Below are positions 43,747 through 51,703 of a DNA stretch of 52,147 nucleotides, piece after piece. Source of the DNA: Spirochaetales bacterium. Its GTDB lineage: Bacteria; Spirochaetota; Spirochaetia; DSM-2461. The translations under genes and the position numbers were made by a program. The stretch is taken from assembly GCA_016936555.1 (NCBI GenBank), contig JAFGXR010000068.1, forward strand, positions 1 to 52,147, in the 5' to 3' direction. Position 1 is the stretch's first letter; every line of letters begins with the position of its first letter. The notes under the pieces are model-generated. The model saw only the letters and a program-made list of their open reading frames with translations, was not told the DNA's origin and did not search any database.

Positions 43747-45621
43747 TCATTTAACCTTGAAAGAGTTAACCAGCTCCAGGGTTTTTCTTTTAATTTCATC
43801 AGATTCGGAAGAGAGTCCCACGAGTTCGTCAATATGCTGCCTGATAATGTTATTTTTGCTGTTGACACTTGTACAGTGATCAAAAGACTGTCCCGAATAC
43901 TCTTCCAGGGAGATCAGAGCGTGGAGCATGCTATTGCCTTTCTCTGATATATAGCCCGCGCCCTGATTCAGTTTTTCTGCAATTTGAGTCGTCGATGAGA
44001 GTTGTTCCAGAACGAGCTTATTGGCCCGGTCATGTTCGATCATGGTTTCGGAGATGGAAAGGCTTTCGTCATCGATCTGAATCAGGTCCTCTTTCATTTC
44101 CCGGAATATGGCTCCCGTCTCCTCGGCGACTTTCAGCGAAGTGTCTATTTCCGCCATTATCTGTCTGAGATTCTCACTGCTTGTTTTCGTATGTGTTGCC
44201 GTATTCTCGGCAAGTTTTCTTATCTCATCGGCTACGACTGAAAATCCCCGGCCCGCATCCCCCGCATGAGCCGCTTCAATAGCGGCATTCATGGCGAGCA
44301 GATTGGTCTGCGCAGCAATTCCAGATATGAGATTGTTAATTTCCAGAAGGCTTTTAGAATAGGTTACGACTGTGGAAACAGATTCAACAGTTTTATTGAC
44401 CCTCTCCTCTCCTCTGGAAAAAATAGTGGAGAGATCTTTGATTTTTTCTTTTACATTGGCAGTTCTTCTCGAAACTTCGGTAATGGAAGCGATCATTTCT
44501 TCCACAGCGGCAGAGGACTCACTCACACTGTTGGACTGTTTATCGACATTCTCAACCAGGCTTTTCAGATCATCGATGAGAGATTTTCCCGTGTCCAGAG
44601 AATCTTTCACCATCGAGTATTCCCGCTCCACATTTTCCGTTAACACCGAGATATGATCGGAAATATCCTTGACGCTCTGGGAGGAAACGCTGATATTGTT
44701 TGAAAGATTGCTCTGATTTCTGTCGAACTGCTCAAACATCGCTCCTGTTTCCACCATATGATCGCGTATTATATCACTGAAAATATTGATCCGGTTACTG
44801 AGTGTCGCCATCTCGTCGACCGAACAGATATTGATCCTCTTGGTCAGATCCTTTTCCCCGGAAATCATTTCCTCGAGACGGGAATTGATCTGGCCGTAAA
44901 GCTGGGATGAGCCTTTTGCCCATAGTATCAGAAGAGGCAGTTCAATTAAAATAAAAACGAGAAAGAAGGGAATGGCCGATCCGAGAGCTTCGAAAACAAG
45001 ATTCAGAGTATCGGTACTCTGAAGATCTCCGTTCAGCAATTTCAGAAATATGATGGATGAGGCAAAAATTAAGGACATAAGCGACATAAAGGCCGGTATA
45101 ATAATATTCTTGCTCTTCTGCCTCTGGGCGAGAAGTTCTACAGGGTAGAAATTTAAATTCTGCCCGTAGAGGAAGGTTATGATCTGTTTGTCGAGAATGA
45201 CATAGGCAAAACTCGTGCTCAACATGATAATGGAGAGAACAAGCCCGGAAAATACGAATATCCTTCCATAGTCAAACCCGATCCCGAACTGGAGAAAAAG
45301 CCCGAATGCAGCGATATAAATAAGTGACAGAATGAGTGAAAAAACCAGCGTAAGAAGCGGTATTTTTCCCAATTTGCTGAAATAGGCCAGCAGTGTCTCA
45401 CCTTCAGGCTGAACAAGAAGCCGGTGCCTTGTAAAGTACTTCGCATAAGGTGTGAGGATAAGATTGAGCAGTAGGATATCAATCCCGCCCCCGATGGCCA
45501 TGAAAACAGCTATGGCTGTAAGGGCAGAATCAAAATTCTGAAAATACAAAGCGAAGTTGATGGCTGAAGAGAGGAAAACCGGAATGCTGATGATGATCCG
45601 AAACTTTAATTTGTATGTCAC
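43747..45621 (-). CDS. Methyl-accepting chemotaxis-type protein with six-helix membrane domain
   Basis: A 624-residue receptor without a periplasmic ligand domain. Six hydrophobic helices occupy about residues 5-270 (from IIISIPVFLSSAINFALYF to FFLVFILIELPLLILWA). A HAMP-like segment (SSQLYGQINSRLEEMISGEK) and a signalling domain follow, with tip GIAAQTNLLAMNAAIEAAHAG and GFSVVADEIRKLAEN. The helical bundle may sense membrane state or a hydrophobic signal. The longest open frame reaches 45876 inside gntR, but a GTG at 45621 with GGAG six bases upstream is the only credible start. No CheR-tether pentapeptide at the C-terminus. Confidence 0.88.
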   Translation of the reverse strand: MTYKLKFRIIISIPVFLSSAINFALYFQNFDSALTAIAVFMAIGGGIDILLLNLILTPYAKYFTRHRLLVQPEGETLLAYFSKLGKIPLLTLVFSLILSLIYIAAFGLFLQFGIGFDYGRIFVFSGLVLSIIMLSTSFAYVILDKQIITFLYGQNLNFYPVELLAQRQKSKNIIIPAFMSLMSLIFASSIIFLKLLNGDLQSTDTLNLVFEALGSAIPFFLVFILIELPLLILWAKGSSQLYGQINSRLEEMISGEKDLTKRINICSVDEMATLSNRINIFSDIIRDHMVETGAMFEQFDRNQSNLSNNISVSSQSVKDISDHISVLTENVEREYSMVKDSLDTGKSLIDDLKSLVENVDKQSNSVSESSAAVEEMIASITEVSRRTANVKEKIKDLSTIFSRGEERVNKTVESVSTVVTYSKSLLEINNLISGIAAQTNLLAMNAAIEAAHAGDAGRGFSVVADEIRKLAENTATHTKTSSENLRQIMAEIDTSLKVAEETGAIFREMKEDLIQIDDESLSISETMIEHDRANKLVLEQLSSTTQIAEKLNQGAGYISEKGNSMLHALISLEEYSGQSFDHCTSVNSKNNIIRQHIDELVGLSSESDEIKRKTLELVNSFKVK

Positions 45622-45674
45622 AGTATGCTCCGCAAAAGATATCTGTTTAATTATCGGATCAGCTGTCTCAACTC

Positions 45675-45722
45675 TTGACTTCTCATTAATTCGAAGTATA
45701 ATAATTTGTGTGGCCGGTCCAC
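45675..45722 (+). promoter_or_regulatory. Promoter and possible operator of gntR-deoC
   Basis: TTGACT (45675-45680), 16-base spacer and TATAAT (45697-45702). Just downstream is GTGG-N5-CCAC (45710-45722), a short inverted repeat at the expected transcription start that could be the GntR operator. Confidence 0.7.
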
Positions 45723-45760
45723 CCATTAACCACCATGCAAATAACCCTCGGGAGTAATCA

Positions 45761-46531
45761 ATGAAGATCGTTAAAGAACCTATGTACCAGCAGCTGACAG
45801 GAATCCTGAGGGATATGATCCAGAGTGAAGAGTACAAGTCAGGAGATAAATTCCTGACCGAAGGTGAAATCAGCACCCGCTATGAAGTGAGCCGGAACAC
45901 CGTAAACAAAGCCATGACAGCGCTGATCAGCGAAGGCCTTCTGGAATTCCGCAAGGGACTCGGCAGTTTTATAAAAACAAAACACAGCCAGTACGATTTG
46001 CATTCACTCATCAGTTTTACGAAAATGGCGGAATCAATGGGTGCTGCGGCAAAAACGAAAGTTCTTCAATTCCGCAAAGTGAAAGGCCGCGATCTCGAAG
46101 GAGCCGTTCTGGCTGCTCTTCAGGGAGAAAGCAGAAGCGATTTTTATTACATGCAGCGCCTGCGTCTTCTCAATGATCAGCCCTCGATCCTGGAAGAGCG
46201 TTATGTTGCGGCGGAACTTTCACCGGACCTGAAAAAAAGTGATGTGGCGGGCTCGATCATTTCCATGTGGATAGAAAAATACGGCTTATCTCTGGCCGGT
46301 GCCGATCAGACATTGAGTGCCGTTCTCACTGGCGAGGAAGAAGCTGATCTGCTGAAAATGAAGGCCGGAGATGCGGCGATGTTGAGAGAATCGACAGGTT
46401 ATATCGACAGGGGAACCCCCCTGTGGTACGAAAGGACTCTATTTAACGGCTCAGACTACGTCTTCCGGTTCCGTGTGGAATCCATGAATGCCGCCCATAC
46501 AGCAAAAAGCGTCTTTGTAGGCGATAATTAA
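45761..46531 (+). CDS. GntR-family (HutC/UTRA) regulator
   Basis: A 256-residue regulator. The N-terminal winged helix reads YKSGDKFLTEGEISTRYEVS and RNTVNKAMTALISEGLLEFR. The C-terminal UTRA effector domain (about 85-245) ends GTPLWYERTLFNGSDYVFRF, which is typical of HutC-type proteins that bind small sugars or acids. GGGAG precedes the ATG. It is 33 bases upstream of deoC and probably controls it together with its own promoter. The effector might be a deoxyribose derivative; this is inference. Confidence 0.92.
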   Translation: MKIVKEPMYQQLTGILRDMIQSEEYKSGDKFLTEGEISTRYEVSRNTVNKAMTALISEGLLEFRKGLGSFIKTKHSQYDLHSLISFTKMAESMGAAAKTKVLQFRKVKGRDLEGAVLAALQGESRSDFYYMQRLRLLNDQPSILEERYVAAELSPDLKKSDVAGSIISMWIEKYGLSLAGADQTLSAVLTGEEEADLLKMKAGDAAMLRESTGYIDRGTPLWYERTLFNGSDYVFRFRVESMNAAHTAKSVFVGDN

Positions 46532-46564
46532 TAAAAAGAAATCCAGTAGAAGGAAGTAATTGGA

Positions 46565-47254
46565 ATGTACAAAGAAAACAGCGAAGCCGCAAGAGTGGCG
46601 GGATCTATCGACCATACACAACTTAAACCAGATGCCCTGACATCACAGTTCGACCAGCTCTGCGACGAGGCGGTAAAATACGGATTCTATTCGGTTTGCG
46701 TCAACTCCAGCCGTGTCAAATACGTGGCGGACAAACTGAAAAACGAAAAAACCCTGATCTGCTCCGTAGTCGGATTCCCTCTTGGAGCCATGACGACCGG
46801 CTCCAAAGCATTTGAAACGGCTGAAGCTGTAAAAGCCGGAGCCAATGAAATCGACATGGTGATCAATATAGGTGCTCTCAAATCGGGAGATTACGATTTT
46901 GTCGAAAATGATATCCGGGCGGTCCGCGAAGCCGCGTCAGGGAAAACAGTTCTGAAAGTCATCATCGAAACATCGATGCTCAACGATGAGGAAAAAGTCA
47001 AAGCCTGTGAACTCTCGGAAAAAGCCGGAGCCGACTTTGTGAAGACCAGTACGGGATTCGGCGGCGGCGGTGCCACTGTGGAGGATGTTAAGCTGATGCG
47101 CAAAACTGTCAGCGATAAAGTTCTGGTTAAGGCCAGCGGCGGAATCCGTGATTTTGCAACGGCTCTTGCCATGCTCGACGCGGGCGCCAGCAGGCTCGGA
47201 ATCGGTTCGAGCATAGCCGTAATGACCGGAGCACCGGTCGAAGGCAACTACTGA
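46565..47254 (+). CDS. deoC: Deoxyribose-phosphate aldolase
   Basis: A 229-residue class I aldolase splitting 2-deoxyribose 5-phosphate into acetaldehyde and glyceraldehyde 3-phosphate. Conserved parts: IDHTQLKP, NEIDMVINIGAL (D97), KVIIETSML, the Schiff-base lysine K160 in DFVKTSTGFGGGGAT and K189 in LVKASGGIR. Length and residues fit the short bacterial DeoC type. AAGGAAG precedes the ATG. Neither phosphopentomutase nor nucleoside phosphorylase is adjacent. The acetaldehyde it makes is a possible substrate for the alcohol dehydrogenase/AOR genes that lie convergently downstream, but no sequence evidence links them. Confidence 0.96.
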   Translation: MYKENSEAARVAGSIDHTQLKPDALTSQFDQLCDEAVKYGFYSVCVNSSRVKYVADKLKNEKTLICSVVGFPLGAMTTGSKAFETAEAVKAGANEIDMVINIGALKSGDYDFVENDIRAVREAASGKTVLKVIIETSMLNDEEKVKACELSEKAGADFVKTSTGFGGGGATVEDVKLMRKTVSDKVLVKASGGIRDFATALAMLDAGASRLGIGSSIAVMTGAPVEGNY

Positions 47255-47264
47255 TATCAGTAAT

Positions 47265-47290
47265 TAAGGGGCTGTCGCGACAGCCCCTTA
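47265..47290. terminator. Perfect 26-base palindrome between deoC and the alcohol dehydrogenase gene
   Basis: TAAGGGGCTGTCG is followed immediately by its exact reverse complement. It lies in the 46-base gap between convergent genes and so probably stops transcription from both sides, though there is no long T run. Its GGGGCTGT core recalls the repeat family. Confidence 0.6.
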
Positions 47291-47300
47291 TGGGATGAGA

Positions 47301-48950
47301 TTAATAACACTCCTTCAGAATCATCAGAATATCTTTTTTCCGGGCTTCCACCGGATTGTATATAATGGATCCATCACCGAGGGAAGTCTCGGCAATAGCC
47401 TCGAAATCCTCTTCCCGAACGAGCTGCCCGCCATCCCTGTTTTTTATATCGCTGAGCTTTGAAGGATGGCGCCCGCCGGTCAGCTCTTTCAATTTCATGT
47501 TGTACAACTCAAGTTCCGCTATGGTACGTTCCGCCCGTTTATCCCGGGGAGTTTCATCATAGACTTCTTTGCCCGCGACAGCTTCCAGCAGTCTTGCCAG
47601 ATCCTTTTTTACGACCTCCTTGTTATACCGGAGAACAGGAGGAAGAAGAACGGACATACAACTTCCATGGGGAGCATGACAAACCGCGCCGACAGAATGG
47701 CCGATAGAGTGGACGAGACCGACCATCGAGTTGGAAAAAGCCGATCCGGCCAGATTGGAAGCGGCAGCCAAAGCTCTGCGGTGCTTTAAATTTGAGGGAT
47801 CTTCAACGGCGGCGGTCAGGTGATCACGGAGAAGAGAGATGGCGGTCCAGGCCAGCTGATCGCTCAGCGGATTTTTTGCTATGCATGTAAAAGCTTCGAC
47901 TGCATGGGTCATGGCATCCATCCCCGTAATGGATGTGAGAAAAGGGGGAAGAGAGGCTGTGAGCCTGCTGTCGAGAATGGCATAATCGGGCTGCAGATTA
48001 TCGGAATTGAACAGCATCTTCCTTCCCCTCTCCGGATCGGAGATGACAGCGACTTTCGTCACTTCAGAACCTGTACCGGAAGTTGTAGGAATAGCGACAA
48101 AGGGAATGGAGAGACGGGGGATAAACCCCGAACCGGCCAGACGGTTCAGATCCTCCACATCCAGGGATACATTCAACCAGACCCCTTTTCCCGTATCGAG
48201 GACAGACCCTCCGCCGAAGGCGAGAATGCCGTCGCAGTGCTCCTTTTTATAGAGTTCGGCAATGCTGTTGACGATATCGATCCTCGAATCGGAGGGGATT
48301 TCGGAAAAAAGGACAAAGGGCCGGTTTTCCATCTCCTTCGTTACATAGTCGAGCAGCCCTGCCGATACAATTCCCTGATCGGTGAGCAGCAGGGGCTTCC
48401 TGACTCCCCGCCGCGACAGGATTTCCGGCAGTTTTTCCAAAGCGCTGTCGCCATGAGAAACTACGGTCCGGTTATGATAAGCAAATGTCCGGGGAATGAT
48501 TTCCTCCCCCGAATCGAGAACCAGACCGCCGGTGAGAGAACGGCTGTATTTTCTGAAAAAACCTTCAGGGATGTTTCTTCTATTAATCAAAGCATTATCG
48601 ATGACCAGAAATTGACATTCCGGTTCCGATATTTCCTCCAGATGTGCTGGAGAGAGCGGGAAATGAGCTTTCTGCCTCTCATCATCTCTAAAGCGGTCGG
48701 TAAGGCTTTTTCCTCCGGCCAGAATAAGAAAATCGTAGGGCTCATGATCTCCCTCTTCACCGATCATATCCAGTGAATGGTATAAGCCGGCAGTCAGAAG
48801 CTTTCCGGCTTTACGGGCCCTGCCCTCAAAGCCTCTCTGAGCTATGATGACCGGCTTTTTCACATTCTGCTGCTCCATCTCCACAACCAGTTGAGCCGCC
48901 ATGGCCTTTCCGAAAAGAACGGTTCCCGCTGCTTTAAACTCTCTTATCAT
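47301..48950 (-). CDS. Iron-containing alcohol dehydrogenase with duplicated N-terminal half
   Basis: A 549-residue group III alcohol dehydrogenase; the usual length is about 380. Residues from about 165 onward form a complete enzyme: nucleotide-binding GILAFGGGSVLDTGKG, IPTTSGTGSEVTKVAVI, and metal ligands in GMDAMTHAVEAF and LVHSIGHSVGAVCHAPHG. The first roughly 165 residues repeat the nucleotide-binding half in weaker form: TVLFGKAMAAQL, VKKPVIIAQRG, LILAGGKSLTD. ATG 48950 overlaps the AOR stop by four bases, with GGGAG upstream. It should interconvert an aldehyde and an alcohol with NAD(P)H, next to an enzyme that makes or uses aldehydes. Confidence 0.88.
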   Translation of the reverse strand: MIREFKAAGTVLFGKAMAAQLVVEMEQQNVKKPVIIAQRGFEGRARKAGKLLTAGLYHSLDMIGEEGDHEPYDFLILAGGKSLTDRFRDDERQKAHFPLSPAHLEEISEPECQFLVIDNALINRRNIPEGFFRKYSRSLTGGLVLDSGEEIIPRTFAYHNRTVVSHGDSALEKLPEILSRRGVRKPLLLTDQGIVSAGLLDYVTKEMENRPFVLFSEIPSDSRIDIVNSIAELYKKEHCDGILAFGGGSVLDTGKGVWLNVSLDVEDLNRLAGSGFIPRLSIPFVAIPTTSGTGSEVTKVAVISDPERGRKMLFNSDNLQPDYAILDSRLTASLPPFLTSITGMDAMTHAVEAFTCIAKNPLSDQLAWTAISLLRDHLTAAVEDPSNLKHRRALAAASNLAGSAFSNSMVGLVHSIGHSVGAVCHAPHGSCMSVLLPPVLRYNKEVVKKDLARLLEAVAGKEVYDETPRDKRAERTIAELELYNMKLKELTGGRHPSKLSDIKNRDGGQLVREEDFEAIAETSLGDGSIIYNPVEARKKDILMILKECY

Positions 48951-51283
48951 TTTACAGGCTCCCATTTTTTAACGGCCCGCTTCGCCAGAAACCGGGGAAG
49001 GAGCAGAATTTCGACTTTATCCATAAGGCGGATGAATGTGCAGGTATGGGGGAGGTCTCCTTTAACCATCAGCCTGCCCGCCGCCTCGCTGCCGCAGGTG
49101 CTTTCCTGAAAGGTGAGAAGCAGCCAGGCCGCCTCCAGACTTTTGAGATAAACCGTCATATCGGCTTCCTCTTCGGTCAGCGCGACCTTCTTCAAGCGGT
49201 CTCCGACTCTCATAAGTGAGAGAGCAGGACCGCTCGGCCAGATGGCAAACCTCAGTTTGAAATCATCGGGCAGAGCCCTCACTTCCTCCCGGACCGAAGT
49301 TTTGCGGCAGGCGACAGCCGGAATAAACCATCCCAGAACAGCCATAACCGTTGTGCAATAAATGAGCTTGATCGTAGATCGTGCCGGTTTTACCTGTTTG
49401 GGTGTCCTGTTTCTTTTCATCATCTTTTCGATTTCTCTGTCCTCCGGCCCCGCCGTATTATCATACCGGCGCAGACGATAGTACTGTCTGACCATTTTTT
49501 TTACCGGTACAACCGTATTCTTCCCTTTGAAAGCCGTGTCCCTCTCTTCTGTAAAACGGGCCGGGAGCGTATCCTGGTCAGGCGTCATACCCATCTGCAC
49601 ATTGAGCCATCGCTCGAGCTTGTTAATCCGTTCTCCGGCCCTGATCAGCCCCCACTTGCTTAAGGGAATTCCCGTAATGGACATGAAATACTCGCTGAGT
49701 ATGCTCCAGTCCATAAGCATCATCGCCACTTTCGGCATGGTTATGGTGGCGATATTGAGAACGAATTTGGGCAGATATTTGGGGATGACCGGTTCTGTCA
49801 TGATGCCGAAAACGGAAAACAGACAGACCTGTAGAGAATTGACGGCGGAGAACATATCCTCCATAAAGACAACCCACTGAGCCTTGCCCATAGTGGTATG
49901 GGGTGGCATATATCCCATAAGCTGTTCCAGGGAAATGAGATAGGACCCGAGATGGCATCCCCCTTTGTTGTGGACCGCATAGCCCAGCCCGTGGCCCCAG
50001 CTGGCCCGGGGATCGTAGGCCGCAACTTCTATACCTTTAACGTGAATGGCGAAACCGGTTCCCCCGTATATCTCGCTCAGTTTTTTCGAGCCTTCAGCCA
50101 GTTCGGCGCCCTCCCCCTTTCTGTAAGCGATATCTTTCAGAAGGGATGAGATATTTTCAGGCTCCCCGAATTTCAACTCCGATGGGCGTATACCCTTCTC
50201 CGCGGCTTCCATGGCCCAGGCCATGGTTCCGCCGGCGGAAATGGTATCGATGCCCAGCTCGTTCATCTCCTCGTTCCAGATACCGATTTTATCGGGATCG
50301 AAGTTCTCTATATTGCTTCCGAACATTCCGATTGTCTCGTATTCGGGAATCTGCCGAATTTTCCCATCGGGATAGTGCCCCTTGTGCCCGCAGAGAACCG
50401 AGCAGTGACGGCAGGCGGAGTGGCGGGTCCGGTAGCGTTCCGCCATGGCCTCTCCGCTGGTTTTTTCCGTCTCCTCATGCCAGCGGTCCCTGAAATTCCT
50501 GACCGGGGAAAACCCCGATTTTATACCGTAACGGACATTGGCGTTCGTGCCGTAGAGACGGTAGGACTTTGTCACGCCATTGCGGTGGATGTATTTTTTC
50601 GACTTCTCAAGTGTCTTGTCAAAGAGCTCGGGCCGGGCCGGCTCATAGGTGATCTCCTTTCCCCGGGCCACGATGGCCTTCAGGTTTTTGGCCCCCATAA
50701 CGGCGCCGACGCCTCCCCTTCCGGCAAAGCGGTGACCCGAACAGATATTGGCATAGAGGACCTTGTTTTCACCGGCGGGACCGATGACAGCCGCCCCTTC
50801 TTTCGGTGAGAGATTGAGGCTTTCCTGAACTTCATGGGTCCCCTGTCCCCAGAGCGCCCCCGCCGGCTCGAAGGAAGCGCCGCCGCTGTCTATTCTGAGG
50901 ACAGTCGGCTCCGGAGCGGCTCCCGACAGGATAACTCCGTCCCAGCCGGCGGTTTTGCAGGCTTCACCGAAATAGCCGCCGCAGGAGGAACCGACCATCA
51001 GCCCCGTCAAAGGGGATTTTGTCACGACTTCGAAGCGTCCTGAACAGGGGGCTCCCGTCGACAGCATAACCCCCATGGAATAAATCAGAAGGTTATCGGG
51101 CCCCAGAGGATCGATAGCCTTCAGCCCGTCCCGGGAGAAACGGTCGTGAAATATTTTGAGAGCTATTCCTTTAGCCCCCAGAAAGTCGATGAGATCCTGA
51201 TGGGAAACATGATAAACAGACCAGGTTGAATCGGTCAGATTGATATCGAGATACCTGTTGGAAGTTCCTTTAATTGTTTTCAC
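48947..51283 (-). CDS. Aldehyde:ferredoxin oxidoreductase family protein with SCP2-like C-terminal domain
   Basis: A 778-residue tungsten/molybdopterin enzyme. The AOR N-terminal domain starts MKTIKGTSNRYLDINLTDST, with SGHRFAGRGGVGAVMGAKNL for pterin binding. The 4Fe-4S ligands are C291, C294 and C298 (CRHCSVLC) and C487 (LQVCLFS), close to C288/C291/C295/C494 of Pyrococcus AOR. It should oxidise aldehydes to acids and pass electrons to ferredoxin. From about residue 640 an extra region contains DMTVYLKSLEAAWLLLTFQE and VKGDLPHTCTFIRLMDKVE, which resembles SCP2-type lipid-binding domains; typical AOR ends near 600. GTG start with GGAGG six bases upstream; overlaps the ferredoxin gene by 14 bases. 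Confidence 0.92.
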   Translation of the reverse strand: MKTIKGTSNRYLDINLTDSTWSVYHVSHQDLIDFLGAKGIALKIFHDRFSRDGLKAIDPLGPDNLLIYSMGVMLSTGAPCSGRFEVVTKSPLTGLMVGSSCGGYFGEACKTAGWDGVILSGAAPEPTVLRIDSGGASFEPAGALWGQGTHEVQESLNLSPKEGAAVIGPAGENKVLYANICSGHRFAGRGGVGAVMGAKNLKAIVARGKEITYEPARPELFDKTLEKSKKYIHRNGVTKSYRLYGTNANVRYGIKSGFSPVRNFRDRWHEETEKTSGEAMAERYRTRHSACRHCSVLCGHKGHYPDGKIRQIPEYETIGMFGSNIENFDPDKIGIWNEEMNELGIDTISAGGTMAWAMEAAEKGIRPSELKFGEPENISSLLKDIAYRKGEGAELAEGSKKLSEIYGGTGFAIHVKGIEVAAYDPRASWGHGLGYAVHNKGGCHLGSYLISLEQLMGYMPPHTTMGKAQWVVFMEDMFSAVNSLQVCLFSVFGIMTEPVIPKYLPKFVLNIATITMPKVAMMLMDWSILSEYFMSITGIPLSKWGLIRAGERINKLERWLNVQMGMTPDQDTLPARFTEERDTAFKGKNTVVPVKKMVRQYYRLRRYDNTAGPEDREIEKMMKRNRTPKQVKPARSTIKLIYCTTVMAVLGWFIPAVACRKTSVREEVRALPDDFKLRFAIWPSGPALSLMRVGDRLKKVALTEEEADMTVYLKSLEAAWLLLTFQESTCGSEAAGRLMVKGDLPHTCTFIRLMDKVEILLLPRFLAKRAVKKWEPVK

Positions 51284-51695
51284 TGAGCGCCTCCATGGTT
51301 ATAGCGTCAAACTGGCAGTTGTCGAAACACCAGCCGCAGGAGACACATTTTTCAGGAAACTGAAGCACGGCGCAATTCTGTTCCAGCGGAAGCGATTCAT
51401 CCTTCATGGCCAGAGCCCCGGACGGACAGGCGGCAACGCAGTTTTCACAGGCATAGCACGTTTCAGTATGAATATGCGGTTTAGGCCAGAGGCTCTTTTT
51501 CAGTTTCTCTACGATTCTCTCTCCCGGCCCCCGTACAGCCGCCGCGGGACAGACCCGTCCGCAGGCTCCGCAATCGATGCAGACCTTGCCGTCTATGCTG
51601 TGCTGTTCTTTTTTACTGCCGCTGATGGCACCGACCGGGCAGGCCTTCAGACAGGCTCCACAGCCGATGCAGTTCTCTTCTATTCTGTGATACAT
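51270..51695 (-). CDS. Four-cluster ferredoxin-like protein
   Basis: A 141-residue iron-sulphur protein with four CxxCxxCxxxC motifs: CIGCGACLKACP, CIDCGACGRVCP, CYACENCVAACP and CVSCGWCFDNCQ. Each should hold a 4Fe-4S cluster; the last lacks the usual proline. It is encoded immediately before the AOR gene and overlaps it, so it is probably the electron acceptor or small subunit of that enzyme. It starts eight bases after the TetR-type gene. No signal or membrane segment, so cytoplasmic. Confidence 0.92.
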   Translation of the reverse strand: MYHRIEENCIGCGACLKACPVGAISGSKKEQHSIDGKVCIDCGACGRVCPAAAVRGPGERIVEKLKKSLWPKPHIHTETCYACENCVAACPSGALAMKDESLPLEQNCAVLQFPEKCVSCGWCFDNCQFDAITMEALSENN

Positions 51696-51703
51696 CTATT
51701 TTG

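Noticed and set aside
45622-45876. N-terminal extension of the six-helix chemoreceptor up to 45876
   Set aside because: It would run through the promoter and start of gntR; a GTG at 45621 with GGAG is better.
47820-48776. 318-codon open frame opposite the alcohol dehydrogenase
   Set aside because: No start signal and no recognisable domain; explained by codon bias of the real gene.
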